A stretch of DNA of 64,000 nt from Shewanella sp. CG12_big_fil_rev_8_21_14_0_65_47_15 (GTDB lineage Bacteria; Pseudomonadota; Gammaproteobacteria; Enterobacterales; Shewanellaceae). Position 1 is the stretch's first letter; every line of letters begins with the position of its first letter. The stretch lies in contig NZ_PFGL01000042.1 of assembly GCF_002783505.1 (NCBI RefSeq), forward strand, positions 1-64,000, read 5' to 3'. The notes under the pieces are model-generated. The model had not been told where the DNA came from and did not search any database. It saw nothing but the letters and a program-made list of their open reading frames with translations. Position numbers and translations under genes: made by a program. Positions 52,391-60,748 of this stretch are shown one piece after another.

Positions 52391-53251
52391 ATGGAACAAC
52401 AACAAATTCAAACACTCACAACAACCTTTGAAGGTCATGCTCAGCAAACCGAAAATGGTGTTGAATATTGGTTAGCGAGAGATCTGCAACACCTATTGGG
52501 CTATGGGAAATGGGATAACTTTGTCAGCGTCATATCAAAAGCTAAAACTGCCTGTGAAATCAGCGGCCATGCCATTGTGGACCATTTTGCCGACGTCGGG
52601 AAAATGGTCGAGCTAGGTTCAGGCAGCCAACGAGAAATCGACGATGTAATGCTTACTCGTTACGCCTGCTATCTGGTCGCACAAAACGGTGATTCACGTA
52701 AGCAAGAAATAGCCTTCGCACAAACCTATTTTGCAATGCAAACCCGTAAAGCAGAGTTAATTGAACAACGTTTGCTAGAAGCTGAACGAGTGCTAGCACG
52801 GCAAAAACTATCAGCCACCGAAAAAGAGCTCTCCAGTGTTATATTTGAACAAACTGGCGGTAACCAAAACTTTGCATTGATCCGCAGCAAAGGTGACACA
52901 GCACTGTTTGGTAAAAGCACACAAGCAATGAAAGCCCAATGGCAAGTGCCCGATAACCGCCCGCTAGCCGACTTTGCACCAACGATTATTCTCAAAGCCA
53001 AAGACTTTGCCACTGAGATCACTATCCACAATGCACGAACACAGCAGATGACCCGCGAGCAGCAAATATCCATCGAGCATGTAACCAATAACGATGCTGT
53101 ACGCCAAACACTATTAAGCCGAGGTATACGACCAGAACATTTACCACCTTCAGAAGATGTGAAAAAGGTCGAGCGACGATTAGCATCCGCAGACAAAAAG
53201 TCATTGAAAAAACCGGACACGCTAAGTGATGGGGATACAAAAAATGAATAA
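52391..53251 (+). CDS. dinD: DNA damage-inducible protein D-like (DinD)
   Basis: A 286-aa DinD-family protein. The N-terminal Bro-N/KilA-like region reads EYWLARDLQHLLGYGKWDNF, and a helical middle (MQTRKAELIEQRLLEAERV) leads to a C-terminal domain containing FALIRSKGDTALFGKST and EQISIEHVTNNDAVR. E. coli DinD is an SOS-induced inhibitor of RecA strand exchange. It follows hsdM by 11 bp with an AGGAGG ribosome site, so it belongs to the same operon. I see no LexA-type box upstream of the operon. Confidence 0.9.
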   Translation: MEQQQIQTLTTTFEGHAQQTENGVEYWLARDLQHLLGYGKWDNFVSVISKAKTACEISGHAIVDHFADVGKMVELGSGSQREIDDVMLTRYACYLVAQNGDSRKQEIAFAQTYFAMQTRKAELIEQRLLEAERVLARQKLSATEKELSSVIFEQTGGNQNFALIRSKGDTALFGKSTQAMKAQWQVPDNRPLADFAPTIILKAKDFATEITIHNARTQQMTREQQISIEHVTNNDAVRQTLLSRGIRPEHLPPSEDVKKVERRLASADKKSLKKPDTLSDGDTKNE

Positions 53252-53257
53252 TTCGAA

Positions 53258-53872
53258 CTAGACCATACTCTTCGAGATAGTAGCAATCAGGTGCCGCGAA
53301 CACCCTAACATATCTTGAATGTCACTGTAGCTATGCCCAGTTTTCAGTAGGCTGGCTATGTGCTGGTGACGTTTGAGATCTGGCTGACGCCCATTATATT
53401 TACCATCGGATTTAGCCTTTGCGATTCCCTGTGATTGACGACGTCGCCGGTCATCATAATCTTTGCGAGCAACGGCAGCGAGCATGTCCAACATCATGGC
53501 ATTCACCGCCTGTAAAATAGTACCGGTAAAGTCAATTTCGCTATGTTGTTGCAAAGCCAGCCAACTGGTGGGTAGTTCCGGTGAAACAATGGCTAGGCGT
53601 TTGCTAGCCAGCTTTTGTTTCAACGTATCCCAATCACTTTGCTTGAGCCGCGCCAGACGGTCGATCTGTTCAACCAGCACAATGTCACCCTCGCCTGACT
53701 CGGCAATCAGGCGCATCAACTCAGGCCGGTGCAATGTGGCGCCAGAAACATTCTCGATATAAAAAGCGGCGATTCGCTGGCCATATTGAGCAGCAAACTG
53801 GATAAGGGAATCACGAGCCCGTTCAGCATTTTGTTCTTTGGTTGATGCCCTAAGGTAAGCTCGAATGAACAT
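53258..53872 (-). CDS. Serine recombinase of the resolvase/invertase family
   Basis: A 204-aa small serine recombinase. The N-terminal catalytic domain starts MFIRAYLRASTKEQNAE, with the nucleophile Ser10 and the downstream arginines of VEQIDRLARLKQSDW; the long E helix follows. A C-terminal HTH (about 160-200) has HIASLLKTGHSYSDIQDMLG. I start at MFIRAYL, four codons inside the open frame. It is convergent with dinD with only 6 bp between stops. No transposase or terminal inverted repeats were found, so it is not part of a recognisable Tn3 element. Confidence 0.92.
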   Translation of the reverse strand: MFIRAYLRASTKEQNAERARDSLIQFAAQYGQRIAAFYIENVSGATLHRPELMRLIAESGEGDIVLVEQIDRLARLKQSDWDTLKQKLASKRLAIVSPELPTSWLALQQHSEIDFTGTILQAVNAMMLDMLAAVARKDYDDRRRRQSQGIAKAKSDGKYNGRQPDLKRHQHIASLLKTGHSYSDIQDMLGCSRHLIATISKSMV

Positions 53873-54004
53873 CTTGATCTCCACAGTCTGTTATAAGTGG
53901 TGCTGTATCTCTGGTCTGGTTTAGGTGGTTCTGTTGGAAGAAAAGCCAGTCTGATGGCTAGTTCCGTTGATGTGTACTCAAAAGGAACCAGCTAAGTGCC
54001 AAAA

Positions 54005-54388
54005 TCAGTCATCAAACCCAATATGGTTTCTATAGTCGTAATCAAAACTATCCATGAAAACGGAACTATCTGGTTTCATTCGTTTATGACGACTTGGTAT
54101 TGGGTAGGTTTTATTTAACTTCATCATATTTCTGACAAACGCAACGAATAGATAGCCAGCCCAAAGTGCCAAGGACATTTGCCAACACAAATAAGTGAGC
54201 GCACACCAAAAAGGAACGGCTAACCACCATCTGCGTTGGATAAATGCGAAAGCTTTAAAGCACCAAATGACCAATGGCAAACCTGCGAGCAAGAATCCCC
54301 ATCCAGAGTCTTGAGCTAGCATCAATCCCAGTAGCAAAACACCAAGCAACACTATATTTACTAAATCATTTTTGAGATTTTGACTCAT
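54005..54388 (-). CDS. Island membrane protein of unknown function (127 aa)
   Basis: A 127-aa integral membrane protein with three to four hydrophobic segments (about 12-25, 28-43, 55-66 and 68-84) and a basic/aromatic cytoplasmic tail (KTYPIPSRHKRMKPDSSVF). I start at MSQNLKNDL because GAGGGG lies 4-5 nt upstream; the open frame extends 43 codons and that extension overlaps the 53-aa gene in another frame. Last gene of the four-gene lipoprotein operon. No family recognised. Confidence 0.7.
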   Translation of the reverse strand: MSQNLKNDLVNIVLLGVLLLGLMLAQDSGWGFLLAGLPLVIWCFKAFAFIQRRWWLAVPFWCALTYLCWQMSLALWAGYLFVAFVRNMMKLNKTYPIPSRHKRMKPDSSVFMDSFDYDYRNHIGFDD

Positions 54389-54527
54389 GTTTCCCCTCCA
54401 ACTCTTCGGTTTGAGGTTTGTCTTGGCCTGACAATTTCTGATTGGCGCTATAGCTGTAAAGACACCAGAAGGTGACCAAACTAAAAAATAGGAATAGCCC
54501 AAGCATTCCCCAGTCAAATGCAGTCAT
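54366..54527 (-). CDS. 53-aa single-pass membrane protein
   Basis: A small gene reading MTAFDWGMLGLFLFFSLVTF then WCLYSYSANQ and a hydrophilic Lys/Glu/Gln-rich tail ending KSQK. There is one TM helix (about 6-25). A GGAGG ribosome site lies 5 nt upstream. Its start overlaps the end of the 136-aa gene by 14 bp and its end overlaps the 127-aa gene by 23 bp, the pattern of a coupled operon. Confidence 0.65.
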   Translation of the reverse strand: MTAFDWGMLGLFLFFSLVTFWCLYSYSANQKLSGQDKPQTEELEGKHESKSQK

Positions 54528-54924
54528 AACGACCTCCGCTCACTCGAATATCAATTCCCTGTAAACTGAATAACTTGGAAAACATAGAATCAGTCATTTC
54601 ATCGAGTTCAGATAATTCGAATTCAGGGACTATAAGAGGCATGCCAAAATACTGAAGGTTACGATAGGATGATGGCTCAAAAATGCCGTGCGGATAGCTG
54701 TCTAATGTGTTGAAAGTCTGATTCAGTCTGAGATCAACAATCCAACTATGTGGATAGACTAATTCTCCCGTGCTCTTGCATTTGACACATCCCACTCTAG
54801 GTTGATGAAACACCGAATCTCTCGTCAGTAGATGACTGATCAGGTAGGTAATAATTATGGGGTCAGTTTGAAGTTCATCCATCGCCAGAACAATATTGTC
54901 TAGATCCTGATATTCACTATTCAT
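54514..54924 (-). CDS. 136-aa soluble protein of unknown function
   Basis: An acidic soluble protein with a CVKCKS pair (about residues 46-49) that might bind a metal, and no signal peptide. The start codon overlaps the lipoprotein stop by 4 bp (ATGA), so translation is coupled. I recognise no family. It is second in the operon lipoprotein - 136 aa - 53 aa - 127 aa. Confidence 0.7.
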   Translation of the reverse strand: MNSEYQDLDNIVLAMDELQTDPIIITYLISHLLTRDSVFHQPRVGCVKCKSTGELVYPHSWIVDLRLNQTFNTLDSYPHGIFEPSSYRNLQYFGMPLIVPEFELSELDEMTDSMFSKLFSLQGIDIRVSGGRYDCI

Positions 54925-55763
54925 AAAGCAGGCTCCTTAAACAACAGTTGTTTTCCTTGTTCATACAGCACTGGATATGGGAGAGATTGGCCATCCTGAA
55001 CCACAAGGTTAGGTGGGTAATAGATCACCATCCACGATGGCAATGCAGCACTGACGGCTCTATAAAACTCATCAACTGGAAAGTCTTGTTGGCCTGACTG
55101 GCGGAAAACAAAGCGAGAATAGTTCTTCGAGTGATTGGCGACGATGTTATAGCTTTCGGACTCACCACCTTTAATATAGAGCGGGCTCTTCCAGAGATAA
55201 GGAGTCGTAATGTTGTAAGCAACCACACATTGACCAATACCGCATCCATGCTCAGCGCTTTCAACAGACCAAAGAATCATGGGATGGCCATCAATTTCCG
55301 GTGTTTCTACATTACTCAGTTTAGTGACATTCAACGCCATATCATCGGCCACATGCTGGATAGCCTGGTCGACAAGATGCACGTATTTCTCATAAGCCTG
55401 AGATTCTGAAGTAGCAGCAGATGCGGGCATCCATCCCATTAGACTTGGTCTAGCCGAGGGATTGTCTGGTGTCATCATTATATCGGTAGCGTTAAACGCG
55501 AACGTCTGCGTACCAGAAAGACGCCTAAGCGGATCATCAAATGAAGTCGTTAGCCTGGCGAGATCAAGCAATGGAACCAACATACCCTTGCTATAAGAGT
55601 GGACACCATCGTGGGAATCTCTCAAATCCAAATCGTAGATGCCCCCGGCTCGCGCTAGATTTAAAGCCCGAGATTCATCTTGAGCATAATGACGGGGTCC
55701 AGTTACGCAACCAGACAAGGACACACATAAAGCGATTAATGATAAAGATGGGTATTTTTTCAT
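54921..55763 (-). CDS. Island lipoprotein of unknown function
   Basis: A 280-aa predicted lipoprotein: MKKYPSLSLIALCVSLSGC has a lipobox L16-S17-G18-C19. The residue after the cysteine is Val, so outer-membrane sorting is expected. The mature protein is mixed alpha/beta, with two further cysteines (HGCGIGQC) that may form a disulfide. I start at MKKYPSLS; an in-frame start 16 codons upstream would bury the signal peptide. First gene of a four-gene overlapping operon. No family recognised. Confidence 0.75.
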   Translation of the reverse strand: MKKYPSLSLIALCVSLSGCVTGPRHYAQDESRALNLARAGGIYDLDLRDSHDGVHSYSKGMLVPLLDLARLTTSFDDPLRRLSGTQTFAFNATDIMMTPDNPSARPSLMGWMPASAATSESQAYEKYVHLVDQAIQHVADDMALNVTKLSNVETPEIDGHPMILWSVESAEHGCGIGQCVVAYNITTPYLWKSPLYIKGGESESYNIVANHSKNYSRFVFRQSGQQDFPVDEFYRAVSAALPSWMVIYYPPNLVVQDGQSLPYPVLYEQGKQLLFKEPAL

Positions 55764-56043
55764 GATTACCTCCTGCTTTATAAAGATTCGCATGGAGGTA
55801 GTAAAATGCAAGCTATTTTGATAAATAATTATTAAAAATCAATAGTTTGTACTGACAGTACAAACTTCAAAATGGGTAACAATAGCAGTTTATATTCTTT
55901 TCCCACTTTCCCAGATATCCCACTTTAAAAATGTTGAGAATCCCCTAGAATAGATACTTCCATGACAAAACCCGACAAATGAGTTGCACTCCACATGTGC
56001 GCCAATATTCTTCTAACAATTTGAATAGTTTTACATTTTTAGT
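55764..56043. other. Right-end non-coding region of the island
   Basis: 280 bp of A/T-rich DNA between the lipoprotein gene and attR. It must hold the promoter of the lipoprotein operon. I see no open frame, repeat or hairpin in it that I can support. Confidence 0.6.
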
Positions 56044-56061
56044 TTCTGTATCGGCAAATAA
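56044..56061. repeat. attR: right direct repeat of the island
   Basis: TTCTGTATCGGCAAATAA, which would encode FCIGK-stop in the mnmE frame. It is followed 12 bp later by a terminator, so it is probably the chromosome's original mnmE end. Confidence 0.9.
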
Positions 56062-56072
56062 TTGATTCAAAT

Positions 56073-56101
56073 AAAAAAGCCCATTTAAAATGGGCTTTTT
56101 T
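56073..56101. terminator. Bidirectional terminator, originally of mnmE
   Basis: A stem AAAAAAGCCCATTT/AAATGGGCTTTTTT with U-runs on both strands. It now serves the minus-strand peptide transporter gene; before integration it would have ended mnmE. Confidence 0.88.
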
Positions 56102-56127
56102 GTCTTCCTAATGGAGTAAAATTTGCG

Positions 56128-57678
56128 TTACCCCACTTGGCGATAGTGATCCTGCATCTGATAGGATCTGGCGTAAAGTGCAAATACCAATGCAGCTAAA
56201 AGGGCAAATCCAGCGAAGAAAAACATTTGGAACGCCGTGGTACTAATACCCGTTTGTGTAATTTGTTCAGTCACAGCAGGGCTTTTTACACTGACATTAG
56301 CCAGCAGTACCCAAAGGTTTCCGACTGTCACTGAAAGGGTCCAAAAGCTCATAATGCTCCCCTTCATGGCTTTAGGTGCTTGGCTATAAGCAAATTCTAG
56401 CCCCGTAGCCGAAACCAACACTTCACCAAATGTCAGCAAGGCATAGGGTAAAATCTGCCAGAAGATAGAAAGTACTGAACCGCCATCCATCATCAATTGA
56501 ATCGTTCCTACCACTATCCAACTTAAACCTGTGATAGCAATCCCCGCCCCCATTTTACGCAGCGCTGTCAGTTTTATCCCCATACGCTCAATCGCGGGAT
56601 ATAACACAAAATTATTAAATGGGATCAATAACATGACTAATAATGGATTCAAGGCTTGCATCATAGCAGGTTCAAACCATTCAGGCTTAGCCATATCGTT
56701 AGCCTGTAAAATCCAAGTAGATGCCTTTTGATCGAACAAGGACCAAAACGGGGTAACTAAGGCAAATAGCACTAAAATACGTAGCACAGACCGTACACCA
56801 TCCACGGCATGATCAGGGTGGATCCCCCTAGCTCTTTCAAGCTGCAGTGAAGCCCCTACGCCGGTAAAGCCCATAACGAGTACCAGTGCACAACATAAAC
56901 CCGCCACAATGCCTAAAGTAGGAATATTCACTAAAGCATAGGCTGCAGACACCAAGCCAATTAAAGCGAGTACTAAACCCACATTGGCTTGACCAGCGAC
57001 TTTAGTCAGTAATGCTGTACGGATGACAGGTAAAAAACCATGGGGATCTTTAGATTCGGGTGGCATATGCACATAACGCTTGCGCCCTAACCAAAAAAAT
57101 ACGGTTGCAATAAACATCAGTACACCTGGGATCCCAAATGCCACCGCCGCGCCAAAATTTTTCAGTAGCAATGGCATAGATAAAGAAGCGAAGAAAGAGC
57201 CAAAATTGATCGTAAAATAAAACATATCGAAGGCCTTCTGAGCCAAAGATTTGTTGGTTTGATCAAACTGATCCCCCATAAAGGAAGAAACTAAGGGCTT
57301 AATACCACCCGAGCCAAGGGCGATCAAAAACAACCCAGTATAGAACCCTTGAATACTGTGCTCAAAAATGGCAAGAAAAGCATGACCGACACAATAAATT
57401 AAGCTAAGCCACAGAATAGTATTGTATTTTCCGAAGAAACGGTCAGCGATCCAACCACCTAATAATGGGAAAAAATACACCCCGATGACAAAGGAATGGA
57501 ACACATCCTTTGCCATGGCACCACGGAGATGTTCCGGTACTGATAACAAGAGTGCCGTCATCAAGAAGGGCGTTAGAATGTTGCGCATTCCATAAAAGCT
57601 AAAACGCTCACAAGCTTCGCTGGCAATGATATAAGGAATTTGGCGTGGCCACTGGGCTGAAGGAACAGGAGCTGTCAT
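56128..57678 (-). CDS. Proton-dependent oligopeptide transporter (POT family)
   Basis: A 516-aa inner-membrane symporter for di- and tripeptides (MFS superfamily). The PTR2 signature EACERFSFYGMRNIL (the ExxERFxYY proton-coupling motif) lies at about residues 17-31. About 14 hydrophobic segments follow, and the second PTR2 motif region is FYFTINFGSFFASL. Substrate range cannot be told from sequence. The gene is monocistronic and divergent from mioC. Confidence 0.92.
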   Translation of the reverse strand: MTAPVPSAQWPRQIPYIIASEACERFSFYGMRNILTPFLMTALLLSVPEHLRGAMAKDVFHSFVIGVYFFPLLGGWIADRFFGKYNTILWLSLIYCVGHAFLAIFEHSIQGFYTGLFLIALGSGGIKPLVSSFMGDQFDQTNKSLAQKAFDMFYFTINFGSFFASLSMPLLLKNFGAAVAFGIPGVLMFIATVFFWLGRKRYVHMPPESKDPHGFLPVIRTALLTKVAGQANVGLVLALIGLVSAAYALVNIPTLGIVAGLCCALVLVMGFTGVGASLQLERARGIHPDHAVDGVRSVLRILVLFALVTPFWSLFDQKASTWILQANDMAKPEWFEPAMMQALNPLLVMLLIPFNNFVLYPAIERMGIKLTALRKMGAGIAITGLSWIVVGTIQLMMDGGSVLSIFWQILPYALLTFGEVLVSATGLEFAYSQAPKAMKGSIMSFWTLSVTVGNLWVLLANVSVKSPAVTEQITQTGISTTAFQMFFFAGFALLAALVFALYARSYQMQDHYRQVG

Positions 57679-57860
57679 CGATTATCCTATTATAATTTTT
57701 ATTAAAACCTTGCGGTCATGATGTATAAAGCACGTATGGATAGCCAAAGACACTAACAGACTGCGGAGCATATTTGCCAAAATTTATACAAAAAACGTGG
57801 CAAATCCGATGTAAACACCATCAAATAGCAAAAATTTAACGACCACAGAGAGCAGTAATA

Positions 57861-58301
57861 ATGACAAAGATCGCTATTTTAGTAGGAACAACCTTAGGCA
57901 GTAGTGAATATATAGCCGATGAAATGATGGATCAATTGAAGAGCTTAGGGCATGAAGTGAGTTGTTATCTTAGTCCTACCATTAGCGAATTAGCCCCGTA
58001 CACATATTGGATTGTTGTTTGCTCAACCCACGGCGCTGGCGATCTTCCCGACAATATTCAACCTTTCTGTAATGAAATCACCTTAAAAAATCCAGATCTC
58101 TCCCATGTAAATTTAGCCCTGTGTGCCATAGGAGATTCCAGTTACGACACTTTCTGCCAAGGCCCAGAAAAGTTAATCGATGCCCTTAAATACTGCGGTG
58201 TAAAAGTGTGTGTGGATAAGATCCAGATCGATGTACAACAAGATCCTGTGCCAGAAGACCCAGCCCTCGCATGGTTAGCACAATGGCAAGATAATATTTA
58301 A
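57861..58301 (+). CDS. mioC: FMN-binding protein MioC
   Basis: A 146-aa flavodoxin-like protein with the FMN phosphate loop VGTTLGSSEYIAD and the aromatic/FMN loops STHGAGDLPDN and CAIGDSSYDTFCQGP. It was reported to support biotin synthase in vitro. It is adjacent to oriC, as in E. coli, where transcription from mioC crosses the origin; the same orientation here would allow that. Confidence 0.93.
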   Translation: MTKIAILVGTTLGSSEYIADEMMDQLKSLGHEVSCYLSPTISELAPYTYWIVVCSTHGAGDLPDNIQPFCNEITLKNPDLSHVNLALCAIGDSSYDTFCQGPEKLIDALKYCGVKVCVDKIQIDVQQDPVPEDPALAWLAQWQDNI

Positions 58302-58741
58302 GATCGCAATTGGGTTTAACTAAGGGACGACACACAGTTTAGATCCTATTTATCCACAATTTACTTATTTTAGGTATAAATATGTGGATAAGCTATTATT
58401 TAGATCTGATCAACCTCTGTGCTATTCACACTCAGATCCGCTCAATGATCCACCTTGTGGATAAGTAGCGGATCTATCCCCACCTTATATCCGATTAGAT
58501 CGCGATCAGATCACAGGTTCAAATATTCATTAATATATGATTTTTATACATAAATAACCTTATACACAGAAAACTGCGATCCTAATAGTAAACATAATAA
58601 GAAGATCTATATAAAGATCTTAAGATCTATTAGTCCGGATCAACCCGATCGAACAAGGTAAAATGATCATTCACCTAGCGCAAAGCAAATGCTAAAATGA
58701 TCGGCTCGTGTTGAGTCTCTTAGGTTATTAAAGGTAGTGTC
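58302..58741. other. oriC: Chromosomal replication origin oriC
   Basis: The mioC-mnmG intergenic region, the location of oriC in E. coli and Vibrio. Perfect DnaA boxes are at 58350-58358 (+), 58383-58391 (-) and 58456-58464 (-), with a variant TTATACACA at 58560-58568. About 18 GATC Dam sites occur in 440 bp. An A/T-rich, GATCT-repeated segment (58605-58635) on the mnmG side resembles the 13-mer unwinding region. parAB and dnaA lie nearby. Confidence 0.9.
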
Positions 58742-60631
58742 ATGCATTTTCATGAACGGTTTGATGTTATTGTTGTTGGTGGTGGTCATGCCGGAACTGA
58801 AGCCGCATTGGCAGCTGCAAGAATGGGTTCTAAAACGTTATTACTAACGCACAATATTGATACGTTAGGACAAATGTCATGCAACCCAGCAATTGGCGGG
58901 ATTGGTAAAGGGCATTTAGTGAAAGAAATAGACGCCCTAGGTGGTGCTATGGCTATCGCAACCGATTATGCCGGGATCCAATTTCGTACTTTAAACTCGA
59001 GTAAAGGCCCAGCCGTTCGTGCAACACGTGCTCAAGCTGACCGCGCTTTATACCGTCACAAAATCCAAAATATTCTGCAAAATCAGGCTAATTTACGGAT
59101 ATTCCAACAGGCTGTAGACGATCTTATTGTTGAGAATGATCGAGTGATCGGTGTGGTTACTCAAATGGGATTAGCCTTTGAATCGCCAGCGATCGTGTTA
59201 ACGACTGGAACATTTTTAAGCGGAAAGATCCACATAGGTTTAGAAAACTACAGTGGTGGCCGTGCAGGCGATCCACCAGCCATTGCACTTGCACATCGTT
59301 TACGTGAGTTACCAATACGTGTTGGTCGTTTAAAAACGGGTACGCCACCACGTATCGATGCAAACACAATCGATTTTTCTCAAATGGCTGAACAAAAAGG
59401 CGATTCTCCATTGCCCGTCATGTCATTTATGGGGGATGTAAGCCATCACCCTAAACAGATTTCATGCTATATCACCCACACTAATGAAAAAACCCATGAC
59501 ATTATTCGTGGTGGTTTAGATAGAAGTCCTATGTATTCAGGGGTTATTGAAGGGATTGGCCCACGCTACTGCCCTTCGATTGAAGATAAAATTCATCGTT
59601 TCTCAGACAAATCCTCGCACCAGATCTTTATTGAACCCGAAGGATTAAATACCACTGAAATTTATCCAAATGGGATCTCCACCAGCTTGCCCTTCGATGT
59701 GCAGTTAAATCTCGTGCGTTCGATCAAAGGCATGGAGAACGCGGAAATAGTTCGTCCTGGTTATGCGATCGAATACGATTATTTTGATCCGCGGGATCTT
59801 AAAAACTCATTAGAAACCAAAACGATCAATGGTTTATTCTTCGCTGGCCAAATCAACGGTACAACAGGTTATGAAGAAGCGGGCGCCCAAGGCTTACTCG
59901 CGGGTATGAATGCGGCACTGCAAGTGCAGGGCAAAGAGGCTTGGTGCCCACGTCGTGACGAAGCTTACTTAGGTGTACTGGTTGACGATTTATCAACCTT
60001 AGGGACAAAAGAACCCTACCGCATGTTCACTAGCCGCGCGGAATACCGCTTATTACTCCGTGAAGACAATGCCGATTTACGTTTAACCGCCAAGGGCCGT
60101 GAACTCGGGTTAGTGGATGATGCTCGTTGGGCGGCATTCAGTGAAAAATTAGAATCCATTGAACTTGAGTTACAACGCTTACGCGCTCAGTGGGTGCATC
60201 CAAATTCACCTCTAATCCATGCGTTGAACCCGCATTTGAATACGCCGATCTCCCGCGAGGCGTCATTTGAAGAATTACTGCGTCGTCCAGAGATGGATTA
60301 CAGTAAGCTGATGCAGATCGACGGTTTTGGTCCCGGACTTGAAGATCCGCAAGCCGCCGAGCAAGTGCAGATCCAAGTAAAATACTCTGGCTATATCCAA
60401 CGTCAGCAAGAAGAGATCAACAAAGCTGTTCGCAATGAAAACACAGGCTTACCCTTAAACCTCGATTATAAAGAGGTTCCTGGCCTATCAAATGAGGTGA
60501 TCGCAAAACTGAATAACCATAAGCCGGAAACCATAGGACAAGCATCACGGATCTCTGGCATAACCCCTGCGGCGATTTCAATTTTACTGGTCCACCTTAA
60601 AAAGCGTGGCTTATTACGCAAGAGTGCGTAA
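58742..60631 (+). CDS. mnmG: tRNA uridine-5-carboxymethylaminomethyl modification enzyme MnmG
   Basis: A 629-aa FAD protein, partner of MnmE in making cmnm5U34. The N-terminal FAD loop is [28 protein letters not shown] and [19 protein letters not shown] blocks and the second FAD segment [21 protein letters not shown] are present. Its partner mnmE is 14 kb away because of the island; without it they would be only about 2.7 kb apart. Confidence 0.98.
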   Translation: MHFHERFDVIVVGGGHAGTEAALAAARMGSKTLLLTHNIDTLGQMSCNPAIGGIGKGHLVKEIDALGGAMAIATDYAGIQFRTLNSSKGPAVRATRAQADRALYRHKIQNILQNQANLRIFQQAVDDLIVENDRVIGVVTQMGLAFESPAIVLTTGTFLSGKIHIGLENYSGGRAGDPPAIALAHRLRELPIRVGRLKTGTPPRIDANTIDFSQMAEQKGDSPLPVMSFMGDVSHHPKQISCYITHTNEKTHDIIRGGLDRSPMYSGVIEGIGPRYCPSIEDKIHRFSDKSSHQIFIEPEGLNTTEIYPNGISTSLPFDVQLNLVRSIKGMENAEIVRPGYAIEYDYFDPRDLKNSLETKTINGLFFAGQINGTTGYEEAGAQGLLAGMNAALQVQGKEAWCPRRDEAYLGVLVDDLSTLGTKEPYRMFTSRAEYRLLLREDNADLRLTAKGRELGLVDDARWAAFSEKLESIELELQRLRAQWVHPNSPLIHALNPHLNTPISREASFEELLRRPEMDYSKLMQIDGFGPGLEDPQAAEQVQIQVKYSGYIQRQQEEINKAVRNENTGLPLNLDYKEVPGLSNEVIAKLNNHKPETIGQASRISGITPAAISILLVHLKKRGLLRKSA

Positions 60632-60660
60632 ATGCTAGCTTAATCGACGGTTTGGTCGCA

Positions 60661-60686
60661 GAAGGGAAGCATTCATGCTTCCCTTC
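60661..60686. repeat. Hairpin between mnmG and rsmG
   Basis: An 11-bp perfect stem GAAGGGAAGCA/TGCTTCCCTTC with a TTCA loop. No U-tract follows, so it is more likely an RNA-stability or pausing element than a full terminator. Confidence 0.6.
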
Positions 60687-60748
60687 GACGTTTCAGGGCT
60701 TCATAATAGCCTTCGAGTTTATAAACGTATCTTTGTTGAGGTTGCTCA

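Larger units (their letters stand above)
44661..56061. mobile_element. 11.4-kb genomic island integrated at the mnmE 3' end
   Basis: Bounded by an 18-bp direct repeat with two mismatches (attL 44661-44678, attR 56044-56061). The integrase gene lies next to attL. Both ends encode FCIGK-stop in the mnmE frame, so integration swaps the gene's last codons for synonymous ones. The original mnmE terminator (56073-56101) is displaced 11.4 kb downstream. The same site is used by SGI1-family islands. Contents: int, small Cys-rich ORF, excisionase-like, DUF927 ATPase, AlpA-like, possible MobI with candidate oriT, HsdS-half/HsdM/DinD, serine recombinase and a lipoprotein/membrane operon. No conjugation machinery is present, so it would be at most mobilizable. 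Confidence 0.92.

Noticed and set aside
53252..54004. Remnant of hsdR between dinD and the lipoprotein operon
   Set aside because: The segment is fully occupied by the serine recombinase and its upstream region; no DEAD-box helicase or PD-(D/E)XK motif in any frame.
53258..54004. Tn3-family transposon around the serine recombinase
   Set aside because: No transposase gene, no terminal inverted repeats and no clear res site.
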